Source of the DNA: Blastopirellula marina
Lineage (GTDB): Bacteria; Planctomycetota; Planctomycetia; Pirellulales; Pirellulaceae
NCBI RefSeq assembly: GCF_002967765.1
Contig: NZ_PUHY01000012.1
Coordinates: 434,001-498,000, forward strand
Direction: 5' to 3'
Length of the DNA: 64,000 nucleotides
Shown: positions 46,036 to 55,584 of the stretch, piece after piece
How the letters are laid out: each line of letters opens with the position of its first letter
How positions within the stretch are numbered: position 1 is the first letter of the stretch
Notes under the pieces: model-generated
What the model saw: only the letters and a program-made list of their open reading frames with translations
Told to the model about the DNA's origin: nothing
Database searches by the model: none
Translations under genes and position numbers: made by a program

Positions 46036-47010
46036 CTACAGCTGAGATTCTGAGAGGAACGCATCCCCCACCTTCGGTTGATAGCCACGGACGAACTCTG
46101 CGGCTTCCATCACCTTCTTTCCGGCAGGCTGAAGCTTATGGACAACGATTCGTCCGCCGTTCGCGGCGATCTGAAGCTGATCCGCGGTGGCTGCAGCGAT
46201 GCATCCCGGTTTAACGGAAGCATCGGCGGGTGTACTCAGCAGCGAGATCTCAGCCAAAATCAACCGTAGCGGCGGCTTGTCTCCGCGAGATAAGTGGGTG
46301 TAACAGCCCGGCCATGGCTGAAAGGCACGAAACTGGTTGTAGATCTGTTGGGCCGACATGGTCCAATCGATATCGGCGTCGGTCTTCTTCAGCCGTGGTG
46401 CTTTAGAAACGAGGCTCGGATCTTGCGGTTCCCCCACTAGCGATTCACCGCCGTTTTCTTCCAGTAGGGCGATCGACTCAAGCACAGCTGGCACGCCCAA
46501 CAGCGCGAGACGCGGTTCTAGTTCGACGGCTGTTTCGGTCGGCTCGATGGGCGTGCGGACGACCTTCAAGCATGGTCCGCCATCGAGCTTGGGCGTCATG
46601 TGAATCACGGTCACGCCGGTTTCTTCATCACCGTTGTAGACTGCCCAGTTCACTGGTGCCGCCCCGCGATATTTCGGCAAGATCGAACCATGCAAATTAA
46701 TCCCACCCAACTTTGCCAGGGCAAGCGATTCGTTTGAAAGGATCTGTCCGTAGTCGCAGACCACCAACAAATCGGCTTCCTGCTCACGTAGAATCGCCCG
46801 TGCATCGTCGGTATTGATGCTTTCAGGATCGTAGATCGGCAGGCCATGCTTCGTGGCCACGTCCCGCATCGGTGTCGGTGGGGCAGGGCGTTTGCCGCGC
46901 GTCGGACGTAGCGGTTGCGTGAATAGGCAAACCACTTCGTGGTCGCTCTCGATCAGGGCTTCAAACGTGGGAACAGCGAACGGACCGGTTCCCATCATGA
47001 CGATTCGCAT
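46036..47010 (-). CDS. fmt: Methionyl-tRNA formyltransferase
   Basis: This 324-residue enzyme formylates the initiator Met-tRNA using 10-formyl-tetrahydrofolate. Landmarks are the N-terminal IVMMGTGPFAVPTFEALIES, the active-site block GGINLHGSILPKYRGAAPVNWAVYNGDEETGVTVI, the catalytic Asn/His/Asp, and LDGGPCL. A C-terminal OB-like tRNA-binding domain follows. The ATG at 47008-47010 lies 11 bases after the def stop codon, the usual def-fmt pairing. Confidence 0.97.
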   Translation of the reverse strand: MRIVMMGTGPFAVPTFEALIESDHEVVCLFTQPLRPTRGKRPAPPTPMRDVATKHGLPIYDPESINTDDARAILREQEADLLVVCDYGQILSNESLALAKLGGINLHGSILPKYRGAAPVNWAVYNGDEETGVTVIHMTPKLDGGPCLKVVRTPIEPTETAVELEPRLALLGVPAVLESIALLEENGGESLVGEPQDPSLVSKAPRLKKTDADIDWTMSAQQIYNQFRAFQPWPGCYTHLSRGDKPPLRLILAEISLLSTPADASVKPGCIAAATADQLQIAANGGRIVVHKLQPAGKKVMEAAEFVRGYQPKVGDAFLSESQL

Positions 47011-47021
47011 GCCGGTTTCTT

Positions 47022-47600
47022 CTAAGCGTATTTCGCTTCAATGTCGTTCTGGAACGCAGTGATCTCTTGGTCGGTCGGCAGTTTTCCTTCGGAACGAAGT
47101 CGCTCGAAGGTAAGCTCGAACTGGTCGACCTCGGGCTGAATCTGGTAAAGCGAGTCGTCGTCCATTCGTTCGATGAACATAATACCGTCCAAGTGGTCAG
47201 TCTCGTGCTGCACGCAGCGAGCGAACATGCCGCTGACCTTTTGCTCAAACTTCTCGCCGTTGGGCATGTAAGCGCTGAACAGGACTTCCGCAGGTCGCAA
47301 TACCGGACCATAAACGCCAGGCAAGCTCAAACACCCCTCTTCCGCTTCATCGGCGCCCGTTGTGCGACTGATGGTCGGGTTGATGAAGACCAGTTCTTCC
47401 CCTTCTCCTTTGGCGCCAGCCAGATTCATGACGAAGAATCGGAGCGGGATCCCAACCTGATTCGCGGCCAAGCCGATACCGCGCGCGGCGTACATCAAAT
47501 CGAACATCTCGGCAATCATGCCGCGAAGTTCCGCATCGACGCGTTTAACAGGCTTCGACTTATAGTTAAGGGTCGGGTGAGGGTAATGAATGATCTGCAA
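47022..47600 (-). CDS. def: Peptide deformylase
   Basis: This 192-residue metalloenzyme removes the formyl group from nascent proteins. All three PDF motifs are present: GIGLAANQVG (about residues 41-50), EEGCLSLPG (metal ligand Cys90) and QHETDHLDG (ligands His132 and His136, catalytic Glu133). The start was set at TTG 47598-47600 (LQIIHYPHP), where the conserved N-terminus begins and TTAGGACC lies upstream; the frame continues upstream to 47858 but overlaps the next gene and is not family-like. Confidence 0.95.
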   Translation of the reverse strand: MQIIHYPHPTLNYKSKPVKRVDAELRGMIAEMFDLMYAARGIGLAANQVGIPLRFFVMNLAGAKGEGEELVFINPTISRTTGADEAEEGCLSLPGVYGPVLRPAEVLFSAYMPNGEKFEQKVSGMFARCVQHETDHLDGIMFIERMDDDSLYQIQPEVDQFELTFERLRSEGKLPTDQEITAFQNDIEAKYA

Positions 47601-47724
47601 CGTAACGGTCCTAAGAGCCGAGCTAACAACGAATTGAGCCCGCCCCAATCGTCCCCTAGCGAGGCGGGTAATCGCTTCATTATAGAAAGAATGGCCGACT
47701 GGTCGACAGGCGACCTCATCCAGA

Positions 47725-50700
47725 TCAAGCGGGCCGGCTTCGCCCATGCACCGGATAGACGCGGGGTTCTTCCGTTTCTTCGAGCTCCGATTCGATGGCA
47801 GACGGTGACTCGGAATTCTCTGTCTCCATTGAGGCTTCCTCTTGGTCGCCGTCGTCATCCTTCTTGCTGCGAGCCTTATGATCTGGCCGGAAAACGCGTC
47901 CTAAGGGACCAGCCAACAAAGCTGGCAAAAAGAGCAGGTCACCCACCAGGGCCACAGCCAACAGCGAAACCATCAAGTAGCCAAATCGCTGCGTCGGTGT
48001 AAACGTGCTAAAGGCAAACACGGCCAAGCCGAGACCACCAATGATGGTCGTCTGGAACATGGCCAAAGCACAGCGACTGTAGGCTTCTTTAATCGCCCGG
48101 GCACGTGAATAGCCTTCGTCGAGGCCCCAGCGGAACCAAGTAAGGAAATGAACCGTATCGTCAACCGCCACCCCCATAGCCACGCTCGCAGTCATCATCG
48201 TCCCAATGTCGACTTCCATGCCGGTCCACGACATGTAGCCAAACACAACGCAAATGGGGAAGACATTCGGCAACATCGAGATCAACCCAGCTCGCAGGCT
48301 CTTTAGCACCAGCGACATCACCAAAGCGATCAAGGCAAACGCCCAGACAGTGCTCTCAATCAAGTTCGAAAGAAGCGTTCGTGCGGCTTTGTAAACGACA
48401 GGCACCACGCCGGTGTAAACCAGCGAAACCGGAGGCCGCTGCGGATCGTACATTCGCGGGATGTCTTGGCCGTTGTACTCGTGATCGGTAACGTCGAAGG
48501 TTCCCTTCATGGACTTACTCATCGCGTCCATGTCATACATTTCGTTCGGTTCGACCAACACGATGTAGTCGCAGTTCTTCTCGATGTAAGCGAGCCGATC
48601 CTGAGTATGGTAATTGGGATCGTGATCGATCAGTTTGACGCGGGCATTGGTAAGAAGGTCACGCAAGGTCTCGGAGAATACTTTCGTCGCGTCGAGATGG
48701 TCGTATCGGCTGTGTTCATCTTTGCCAATCTCGGAGGCTTCTTCCGCATTCTCTTGGGAAGCATAATTCACGCCCAGCAAGCCTACCTTGGCATTCACAT
48801 AACCACGGCCATCTCGATCTTTGTCGAGTTGTTTGAGAATTCGATCACGTGCCAAATAGGCATCCATGATCGGTTCGGTGACTTGCTTCAAGTCATCTAC
48901 GAAATTGCCGTAATCGATGTTCTCGAGAGCACCAAGTCGCAGGCTAACTCGCCACAGTTCGGCTCCGTTTTCCTTGTCAACGCGTAAGTAGTCGGAGCCA
49001 ACAAACTCGTTGAACGAAGCTTCCAAGCGGCGACTGTAAGCTCCCCGCTCTAAGAAAGACGCGGTGCTGCTACCAGCGGCTGGAAGTTCTGGTGCAAAGG
49101 TGAGGGCCGACGTCGGCGGGCCGACTACCTCGGCTCCGTCTGGTCCGAGGTACTCCTCAACGACACTAGCGACACGGCCAGCCATTTCCATTCGTTCCAG
49201 GAACGAATAGCGGAACTTCGGTTCCAACTTATCTGTTGCAGCCTCCGCCTTTGGATTCAACGGCGTGTGGTCGCTGCCTTCCGCTGGTTCATCGTAATAC
49301 AGCAATTCCGGTTCAATTCTTACAACAAGCTCCATCGGCACCAACTTGCCGAGATTCTCTTCGAGCCAGGCATAGTCTTTGATGATGCGCGCGTCATCGT
49401 CGAACATCTTCAGCAGCTGAACCGACGTCTTTAAGTACTGCAATCCAAACGCGAAGAAAAGGAAGATGCACATGCAGCTGACGGCAACCTTCACGTTGTT
49501 GTTGATGATGAAGTCGCCGATGCGATCGCCAAGTCCACGTATCCATAAACCAGTTGCCGAAGGCTCTTTCGGTTTGAAGTCGTTGCCTTTCTTTGGCGCC
49601 GGATCGGGAGGCCACATCTGCAACGCAGCCGGCAGATAAGTGAATAGCAAGAACAACGTTGCCAACACACCCAATGCCGAGAATATGCCGAACTTGTGAA
49701 TCGGCGTAATGCTACTGGTCGCCAGCGAACCGAGACCAACCGCCGTGGTGACGGCCGCGATGGTACACGGATACCAACCATGCGCGATGGTCAACTCAGG
49801 TGCGTTGCGAAGCGTTCCATTTTCCTTCACGACGTCACGGTAGTAGTTCACAATATGAATGGCGCCGGATAGGCCCAATACGTACACCACAGCCGGCATC
49901 GACATCATCACTGCATCGGTCGTCGGATCAAGCCACCAGATAAACGTCCCCGCAGTCCACCACACTAAAGACAAGCTGGTCACGGCGCTAATACCGCCAA
50001 CGAAGAAGACCATGATCGTCAGCTTGATGCTACGAAGACAGAAGTAAGAGAGCCCAAGACCCAATACCACACTGAACGAGACCAGGCGGGCCAGGGTGCG
50101 TTCCCCTTCTTCGTCGATCGAAACGTTGTCGACCGGTGGTCCACCAAGACGCAACTTATCGAGCGGAACGCCTGCCTGTTTGGCGAGCTCTTCCAATTGT
50201 CCCATCGGTCGGCCCAGCACGCCGTGCCCCATGGTACGCCGCAGGTCCATCTTGCCAGCTTCGGTCAGCGTGACAATCAGGCAAGTCTGTTTACCGTCCG
50301 GACCAAAGAGAGTACCGGTCAAGCGATCGAGTGCCTTCTTCCTGGCGTCCGCTAACTCTTGCGGTGTCGGATCCTCGTCGCGAACCAAAGTGCCGCCTGG
50401 TGAAGCCAAGGTCGCCAACACATCGGGACCTGTCGTCACCGATTTGAATAGACGAGCCTGAAGTCGGCGTGGGTTATCGTAGTAGTATTTATCGACCTTT
50501 TTGACGTAGTCGCCGTTGATGGAGTTGCCACCATAGAAGACTCGTTCGCTTAGACGGCCAAGTGCGCCTAGGACCGTGCTTTTGCCGTCCCATTTGTAGA
50601 TCTCGCCGTTGGGAAGCAGATAAAACCACTGATTCCCTTTGCCCAGGAACCACTTTTCGTCTTCGCCACCCCAGTTGCGATAGTCTTCCTGATCGTCGCC

Positions 50701-51075
50701 GGGCGTATCGGGGTAGTAGAGCGCTAACTCATCACCGATGAAGTCTGGCTGAAAGTGATCTTGCGGTTCGCCCTTCTTCTGGGCGTCGGCCGATGGCTCT
50801 GGCACGAGCAAACGGGCTAAGTAATTCAGCGATTGATCATCTTCGGTACAGCCTTCCCAACTGATGAGAACGAACTGTTCCCCCATGAAGTGATCGCGAA
50901 ACCAATCGAGCTCTGAGGTCTCGGCAAAATCGTCGGGAAGCCAGTCTTTGACATCGTTCTTCATTTGCTCCAACGAGAGCCGGGCTCCACGTAAAGCAAA
51001 CGGGACGAGAAAGAAGATCCCACATAGGACCCAGATGGCATATCGCTCGAAAAATGTTGGACGACGCATTTGCAT
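47725..51075 (-). CDS. RND/MMPL superfamily exporter (single large protein)
   Basis: This 1116-residue integral membrane protein has two RND repeats, each with a large periplasmic loop. Membrane blocks lie near residues 15-40, 350-520 and 540-570, then near 920-1075. MMPL/SSD motifs are seen in TLARLVSFSVVLGLGLSYF, FGIFSALGVLATLFLLFTYLPA and VAMGVAVDDTVHFLTWFRWG. No membrane-fusion protein or outer-membrane channel is encoded beside it, so it resembles the stand-alone lipid or hopanoid exporters (MmpL/HpnN-like). The ATG at 51073-51075 was preferred; another Met lies two codons on. Confidence 0.88.
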   Translation of the reverse strand: MQMRRPTFFERYAIWVLCGIFFLVPFALRGARLSLEQMKNDVKDWLPDDFAETSELDWFRDHFMGEQFVLISWEGCTEDDQSLNYLARLLVPEPSADAQKKGEPQDHFQPDFIGDELALYYPDTPGDDQEDYRNWGGEDEKWFLGKGNQWFYLLPNGEIYKWDGKSTVLGALGRLSERVFYGGNSINGDYVKKVDKYYYDNPRRLQARLFKSVTTGPDVLATLASPGGTLVRDEDPTPQELADARKKALDRLTGTLFGPDGKQTCLIVTLTEAGKMDLRRTMGHGVLGRPMGQLEELAKQAGVPLDKLRLGGPPVDNVSIDEEGERTLARLVSFSVVLGLGLSYFCLRSIKLTIMVFFVGGISAVTSLSLVWWTAGTFIWWLDPTTDAVMMSMPAVVYVLGLSGAIHIVNYYRDVVKENGTLRNAPELTIAHGWYPCTIAAVTTAVGLGSLATSSITPIHKFGIFSALGVLATLFLLFTYLPAALQMWPPDPAPKKGNDFKPKEPSATGLWIRGLGDRIGDFIINNNVKVAVSCMCIFLFFAFGLQYLKTSVQLLKMFDDDARIIKDYAWLEENLGKLVPMELVVRIEPELLYYDEPAEGSDHTPLNPKAEAATDKLEPKFRYSFLERMEMAGRVASVVEEYLGPDGAEVVGPPTSALTFAPELPAAGSSTASFLERGAYSRRLEASFNEFVGSDYLRVDKENGAELWRVSLRLGALENIDYGNFVDDLKQVTEPIMDAYLARDRILKQLDKDRDGRGYVNAKVGLLGVNYASQENAEEASEIGKDEHSRYDHLDATKVFSETLRDLLTNARVKLIDHDPNYHTQDRLAYIEKNCDYIVLVEPNEMYDMDAMSKSMKGTFDVTDHEYNGQDIPRMYDPQRPPVSLVYTGVVPVVYKAARTLLSNLIESTVWAFALIALVMSLVLKSLRAGLISMLPNVFPICVVFGYMSWTGMEVDIGTMMTASVAMGVAVDDTVHFLTWFRWGLDEGYSRARAIKEAYSRCALAMFQTTIIGGLGLAVFAFSTFTPTQRFGYLMVSLLAVALVGDLLFLPALLAGPLGRVFRPDHKARSKKDDDGDQEEASMETENSESPSAIESELEETEEPRVYPVHGRSRPA

Positions 51076-51487
51076 CAAATTTCGCTCGTTGAGAATCCTG
51101 AAGCGGTCGGGAACCACGCAGCGGTCGCTAACGCTTGCTCACCAATCCGCAAATGCCTTGCCGGTACGCAGAGGAAATCGGGTTCATTCCTTTGATCATC
51201 GGGAACTACAAACCGACCGAAATCCCAAATTGTGCTGCAGCCGACACAAATGGCGAAAATCAGGCCACTTTCTGCGCGCTAAACCGTTTAAAGCTACAGT
51301 TTTCTTCAAAATCAGTCTACCGCAGGCGCATTTACCCCATCCTGCGCATTCCCACCAATTGCCAGTTGAGGGAGATTCGCTAGCCCTTCTCTGCCGAGAA
51401 AGACAAGAATCCTAACACTCGCTTCGGTAGAATACGGCGAACCCTGAAACGATTCTTTGATTTTCACCCCCCTGTAAGGAGCACTCG
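51076..51487. promoter_or_regulatory. Divergent region, exporter and transaldolase genes
   Basis: A 412-base gap lies between divergent genes. The plus strand ends in a strong ribosome binding site (TAAGGAGC, 7 bases before the ATG of the transaldolase). No clear -35/-10 elements or operator-like repeats stand out. Confidence 0.45.
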
Positions 51488-52534
51488 ATGACGACACCAC
51501 TAGAGTCGCTTATTCAAACTGGCACCAAAGTCTGGCTCGATTCGATTGATCCCCAGTTAGTCGATTCCAATTACAAGTTGGGAGTAAGCGGGGCCACCTC
51601 GAATCCAGTGATCGTCTCAGGTTTGATTGATTCCGGCAAATACAACGAGTGGATCGAAGAACTGACGTCGCAGGGTAAGGACAAGGACGATATCGCCTGG
51701 ACGATCACCGATCGCTTGGTTCAGCGAGCCCAGGACGTCTTCCTGCCGGTTTGGGAACGAACCGAAGGCAACGACGGTTACGTGAGCTTCGAGCTTGATC
51801 CGTTGCTGGAAGACCCTGAGCTGAATATGCCCCACGAAGAACGTGTGGCAAAATACATCGAACTGGGTAAATACTGGGGACTCGGTCGCCCTAATCGAAT
51901 GATTAAGGTGCCTGCGACTCCGGCCGGAATCGACGCTCTGGAAGAGCTTTGTGCTGCCGGCATTACGCTAAACGTGACGCTCTGCTTCACCATGCGACAG
52001 TATCATGCGGCTCGCGAAGCGGTTTGGCGTGGTGCTCAGCGACGTGATTCGCTCGATGGTTTCAAAAGTGTCTACTCGATCTTCGTTTCTCGCGTCGATG
52101 TTTACAGCGAAAAGCACCTGCCCGATTTAAGCGATGCTGCCCAGGGACAACTCGGGATCGTGAACGCTAAGAACATCTGGCGCGATAATGCCGAATTCTG
52201 GGCCGATAAGAATCTGAAGCTGCAACAAGAGCTGATCTTTGCCTCGACGGGCACCAAATTGCCGGAAGATCCACCATGGAAGTATGTTGCTGCCTTCGCA
52301 GGAGATGGCATCGAAACGAATCCTCCGAAGACAAACGATCAAGTTCAGGAAAGTGGCAAGTCGTTTGATCGTCAGATCGATCAGATGCCTTCGCAAGAGG
52401 TTCTCGACGAACTTAAAGCCAAGGTCGATTACGCCGACCTAGAGAAGGTCCTGATGGACGAAGGGATCGCCAAGTTTGCCGATCCACAGAAGGCCCTGCT
52501 CTCGTTGATCGAGTCAAAGAAAGCGGCAGTCTAA
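51488..52534 (+). CDS. tal: Transaldolase family protein
   Basis: This 348-residue TIM-barrel enzyme moves a dihydroxyacetone unit between sugar phosphates in the pentose phosphate pathway. The N-terminal block [16 protein letters not shown], the Schiff-base lysine in [18 protein letters not shown] and [17 protein letters not shown] are diagnostic. The C-terminal part (about 250-345) matches the longer mycobacterial/TalC-like subfamily. A strong ribosome binding site precedes the ATG, and a perfect terminator follows, so it is a monocistronic unit. Confidence 0.9.
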   Translation: MTTPLESLIQTGTKVWLDSIDPQLVDSNYKLGVSGATSNPVIVSGLIDSGKYNEWIEELTSQGKDKDDIAWTITDRLVQRAQDVFLPVWERTEGNDGYVSFELDPLLEDPELNMPHEERVAKYIELGKYWGLGRPNRMIKVPATPAGIDALEELCAAGITLNVTLCFTMRQYHAAREAVWRGAQRRDSLDGFKSVYSIFVSRVDVYSEKHLPDLSDAAQGQLGIVNAKNIWRDNAEFWADKNLKLQQELIFASTGTKLPEDPPWKYVAAFAGDGIETNPPKTNDQVQESGKSFDRQIDQMPSQEVLDELKAKVDYADLEKVLMDEGIAKFADPQKALLSLIESKKAAV

Positions 52535-52561
52535 ACCCAAGACGGCATGCGTTTGGTTTAC

Positions 52562-52607
52562 GGACGCTTCCTTACACGGATATATTTCGCGTGAGGAAGC
52601 GTTTTTT
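52562..52607 (+). terminator. Terminator after the transaldolase gene
   Basis: ACGCTTCCT pairs with AGGAAGCGT (outer stem), and CACG pairs with CGTG inside, with a TATATTT-type loop. A run of seven T residues follows the stem. Confidence 0.93.
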
Positions 52608-52620
52608 TATGGTCTTAGCA

Positions 52621-53601
52621 TCAGGCCGGTAGATAGCCTTGTTTACGGAACCACTGCCAGGCATCCTCGATCGTTTGATCAAGTGGCCGGTTTTTGTAAC
52701 CGAGTTCGGCCTTCGCTTTGTTACTCGAATAGAAGTGGAAGAGCGATCCCATTTTGATCGCGGCCGAATTGACTTCCCCTTCTTTACCTTCCATTGTTGC
52801 CCACGTATCACTGAGGTAACCTACGGCACCCGCGATGTACGGTCCCAACTTTCGCCAGGGAGGCCGTCGGCCGGTGAGGTTCGCAATTCGAGTCCAGAGG
52901 TCGAAGTAGCTGAGATTCTCGCCACCCAGGATGTAGTTTTCTCCGACACGTCCTTGTTCAATCGCGTTAATACATGCCTGGGCGACATCGCGCACATCGC
53001 ACGTGGTTCCGCCACCACTTGGTGCTAACGGCGGCTGTTTCTTAATTACTGATATCAGCATTCGTCCCGAGGATGGTTTCCAATCCCACGGTCCGAACAT
53101 CAGACCTGGATTCACGATCACCGCATTGAGCCCTTCAGCAACCAGCTTTTGAAGTTCCTCCTCCGCTTCCCGTTTCGTCACCACGTAGGGGCAGGGGGTC
53201 TTTCCCTCGCGCGGCGTTTCTTCATTGGCCGGAGCATCTTCTTGGCCGACTCCCAAGGCATCGACCGACGAGACATGGACGAGACGGATGTTATGCTTGA
53301 GCGCTGCCAAGCCAACGATTCGCGTTCCTTCTACGTTGGTCTGCCGCATCGCTTTTTCTTTCGTCCAACCAATGTGGACCATCGCAGCGGAGTGAATGAT
53401 GGCATCGGCTCCCATCGCGGCGGTGCGAACGTTGTCTTCGTCTTTGATATCTCCCTGTACTACTTCGATATCAAGGCCCGCCAAGCTTTTGTCAGCGCGC
53501 GGATCACGAACCATCACCCGCACCTTCTTCCCTTGCTGAAGCAGCATGCGAACGACGTTGTTTCCGACGAATCCTGTTGCTCCTGTGACGAGTACCCGCA
53601 C
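52621..53601 (-). CDS. NAD-dependent epimerase/dehydratase (extended SDR)
   Basis: This 326-residue enzyme has the Rossmann glycine motif GATGFVGNNV near the N-terminus, the acidic DIKDEDNVR segment and the catalytic YxxxK in PYVVTKREAEEEL with the upstream Ser in HVSSVDALG. The C-terminal part is typical of the dihydroflavonol reductase/sugar epimerase group. The substrate may be a nucleotide sugar, steroid or hopanoid precursor. The ATG at 53599-53601 is clear. It is convergent with the transaldolase gene across a terminator. Confidence 0.9.
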   Translation of the reverse strand: MRVLVTGATGFVGNNVVRMLLQQGKKVRVMVRDPRADKSLAGLDIEVVQGDIKDEDNVRTAAMGADAIIHSAAMVHIGWTKEKAMRQTNVEGTRIVGLAALKHNIRLVHVSSVDALGVGQEDAPANEETPREGKTPCPYVVTKREAEEELQKLVAEGLNAVIVNPGLMFGPWDWKPSSGRMLISVIKKQPPLAPSGGGTTCDVRDVAQACINAIEQGRVGENYILGGENLSYFDLWTRIANLTGRRPPWRKLGPYIAGAVGYLSDTWATMEGKEGEVNSAAIKMGSLFHFYSSNKAKAELGYKNRPLDQTIEDAWQWFRKQGYLPA

Positions 53602-54061
53602 TGTTTTCCTCCGTCTGCGCTAACTACGCAATCTTCGCTGTTTCAATCTTTTATTTATCCTGCTTCAACTACGGCAGTTAAACAACAGGTCGGCAGCAGC
53701 TACTCCGAGCTTAAGTCTTGGCGGCTCTTGCGATTATCGGCATCTGGAACACTTCCCTGTAACGTCTGGCCGAAGCAAATGCTCAGCAGCGAGACGGATC
53801 GCCGCATCTTGATCACGGTCTAGCCGCTCTTTCTTCAATGCATACGCAACGCCTCAAGAGCGGCACCACACCCCACCGTACGTGATCCCGCCAAAGCAAC
53901 TAACCCCTCCAAAATACCTGTTCTTGTTTTTTTGTAAAAAATTAGAAAACCATGTGAAAAGCCTCTATCATGTCAGCCTACGGCGCCATCTTCTTCGTTT
54001 CTTCATGGCGGCCAAACCAACTGGACCTCATCCAATTAATACCCGTTGGAGGAATCTTCCC
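53602..54061. promoter_or_regulatory. Divergent region before the DUF1559 gene
   Basis: A 460-base gap lies between divergent genes. The AT-rich tract 53920-53960 (a T-run then an A-run) is a plausible promoter for the prepilin-like gene. GGAGGAATC at 54049-54057 is its ribosome binding site. I see no other gene. Confidence 0.45.
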
Positions 54062-54973
54062 ATGTTCGCGCTTCGTTGGACACGCTCGTCCAAACCACCC
54101 CGCTCCGGCTTCACGCTGGTCGAATTGCTCGTTGTGATCGCCATCATCGGCGTTCTGATCGCCTTACTTCTGCCGGCTGTGCAACAAGCTCGAGAGGCGG
54201 CTCGGCGGATGCAATGCACCAACAATCTGAAACAGACGACGTTGGCCATGCACAATTATCACGATACTTGGGGGCAATTCCCTTACCCAGGGATGATTGC
54301 CAACAAACTCGGTTGGAGCGTTTCGATTCTGGCTCAACTGGAACAATCGGCCATCGCTGACAACATCGACTATACCGCGGGTGACCACCGGGTAGCGGGA
54401 CGGCTGATGTACGGTCCGACAAAAATCGACGCTTACCTTTGCCCCAGTGCGCCGAGTTCTGAGGAATTCTCACCACGCAGCGACGAGGAATATGGCGGCA
54501 AGAAGTCGTACGCGATCCACTACTTCGGAATCCTCGGTCCCTGGGGTGTGAATCCCCAATCGAACACCAACTACGAATGCCAGAACACGTCGACCGCATT
54601 TGGAGGAGACTGTACTGAAGGAATTCTGTGGCAACACACCTCCGACATGAGCGACATTCTGGATGGGCTTTCCAACACTTACATGTTTGGCGAGAACTCG
54701 TGGAAGGATATGCCCTATCGTCGAGCTTGGCTACGTGCGAAATACTCGGACTCACGGGGGCAGCTGTATTTGATCTCCAAGAATATTCAACACCCGGTCA
54801 ATAGCGGAAATGCCACCAAGTGGAACTCGGTTGCGTTTGGCAGCGAGCACCCAGGCGGAGCAAGCTTCTCACGGGCAGACGGCTCGGTCACCTTCGTGCC
54901 AGAAACGATTAACTTCTCGGTCTATCAAGCGGGAGCAAGCAAAGCAGGTGGCGAGGCTTTGCTCTCGAACTAA
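54062..54973 (+). CDS. DUF1559 prepilin-like protein
   Basis: This 303-residue protein has a type IV prepilin N-terminus: RSGFTLVELLVVIAIIGVLIALLLPAVQQA, with cleavage after the Gly of SGF and Glu at position +5. DUF1559 follows, with AARRMQCTNNLKQTTLAMHNYHD and the C-terminal H-x9-DG block SEHPGGASFSRADGSV. These proteins are hugely expanded in Planctomycetes and are presumed pseudopilins of a type II secretion-like or surface system. The ATG at 54062 has GGAGGAATC 6 bases upstream. It is paired with the lipoprotein gene that follows. Confidence 0.95.
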   Translation: MFALRWTRSSKPPRSGFTLVELLVVIAIIGVLIALLLPAVQQAREAARRMQCTNNLKQTTLAMHNYHDTWGQFPYPGMIANKLGWSVSILAQLEQSAIADNIDYTAGDHRVAGRLMYGPTKIDAYLCPSAPSSEEFSPRSDEEYGGKKSYAIHYFGILGPWGVNPQSNTNYECQNTSTAFGGDCTEGILWQHTSDMSDILDGLSNTYMFGENSWKDMPYRRAWLRAKYSDSRGQLYLISKNIQHPVNSGNATKWNSVAFGSEHPGGASFSRADGSVTFVPETINFSVYQAGASKAGGEALLSN

Positions 54974-55026
54974 CACGTGCCGAAAGTCGTCCTGATTACC
55001 AAACTGCTTTTCTTAAAGGGCATGAC

Positions 55027-55467
55027 ATGCTTTCTGCGCGTAACTGTTTCGCGTTCTTGCTCCTTTGCTGGGCCCCAATTGCCGTTGGCTGTGGAGCAAG
55101 CGATGACTTGAAGACTTATCCCATTTCTGGAACGGTGATGTATAAAGACAAACCGGTTCCTGCAGGATCGATCACGTTGATACCGGATGCTCGCGAAGGG
55201 AATGGCGGGATTGCGATTTCGCTGGACATCGTTGACGGCAAGTTCGATTCAGAACTTGCCGAGCGAGGGCACATGGGAGGATCCCATATCGTCAACATCG
55301 TCGGTCTGGATGGAAACGGCGACGGCGATCTCTTCCCGCAAGGCCAGATGCTATTTCCTGATTACCAGACGACGCTCGATCTTCCCGAGGAAGCGTCAAC
55401 TCAGGAAATTGTTATTCCATCCGATCTGAAAATGCAAAAATACCGGGCACGTAGCGGAGAGATCTAA
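55027..55467 (+). CDS. Lipoprotein with carboxypeptidase-regulatory-like domain
   Basis: This 146-residue protein has a lipoprotein signal ending APIAVGCGASDD (lipobox with Cys at about position 22). The mature part is a beta-sandwich-like domain of the type often found after DUF1559 genes: TYPISGTVMYKDKPVPAGSITLIPDA resembles the carboxypeptidase regulatory-like start, and TLDLPEEASTQEIVIPSDL closes it. It is probably attached to the outer or inner membrane and interacts with the pseudopilin. It lies 53 bases after the DUF1559 gene. Confidence 0.85.
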   Translation: MLSARNCFAFLLLCWAPIAVGCGASDDLKTYPISGTVMYKDKPVPAGSITLIPDAREGNGGIAISLDIVDGKFDSELAERGHMGGSHIVNIVGLDGNGDGDLFPQGQMLFPDYQTTLDLPEEASTQEIVIPSDLKMQKYRARSGEI

Positions 55468-55487
55468 GCTCCGTTTCCAACCGCGCA

Positions 55488-55523
55488 TGAAAAAAGACGC
55501 ACTCGATTCCTCGAGTGCGTCTT
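55488..55523. terminator. Bidirectional hairpin terminator between convergent genes
   Basis: AAGACGCACTCGA pairs perfectly with TCGAGTGCGTCTT around a TTCC loop. On the minus strand it is followed by TTTTTT, serving the PRC-barrel gene; on the plus strand the tail is poorer. Confidence 0.9.
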
Positions 55524-55584
55524 CCCGCTATCGCGGATTGCGTGGAATCTTATCGCCCCGGGTTAGCAGGACAATGTTTCCGCA

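Noticed and set aside
47067-48002. Plus-strand open frame of about 310 codons across def and the exporter gene
   Set aside because: It overlaps two well-supported minus-strand genes and resembles no protein family.
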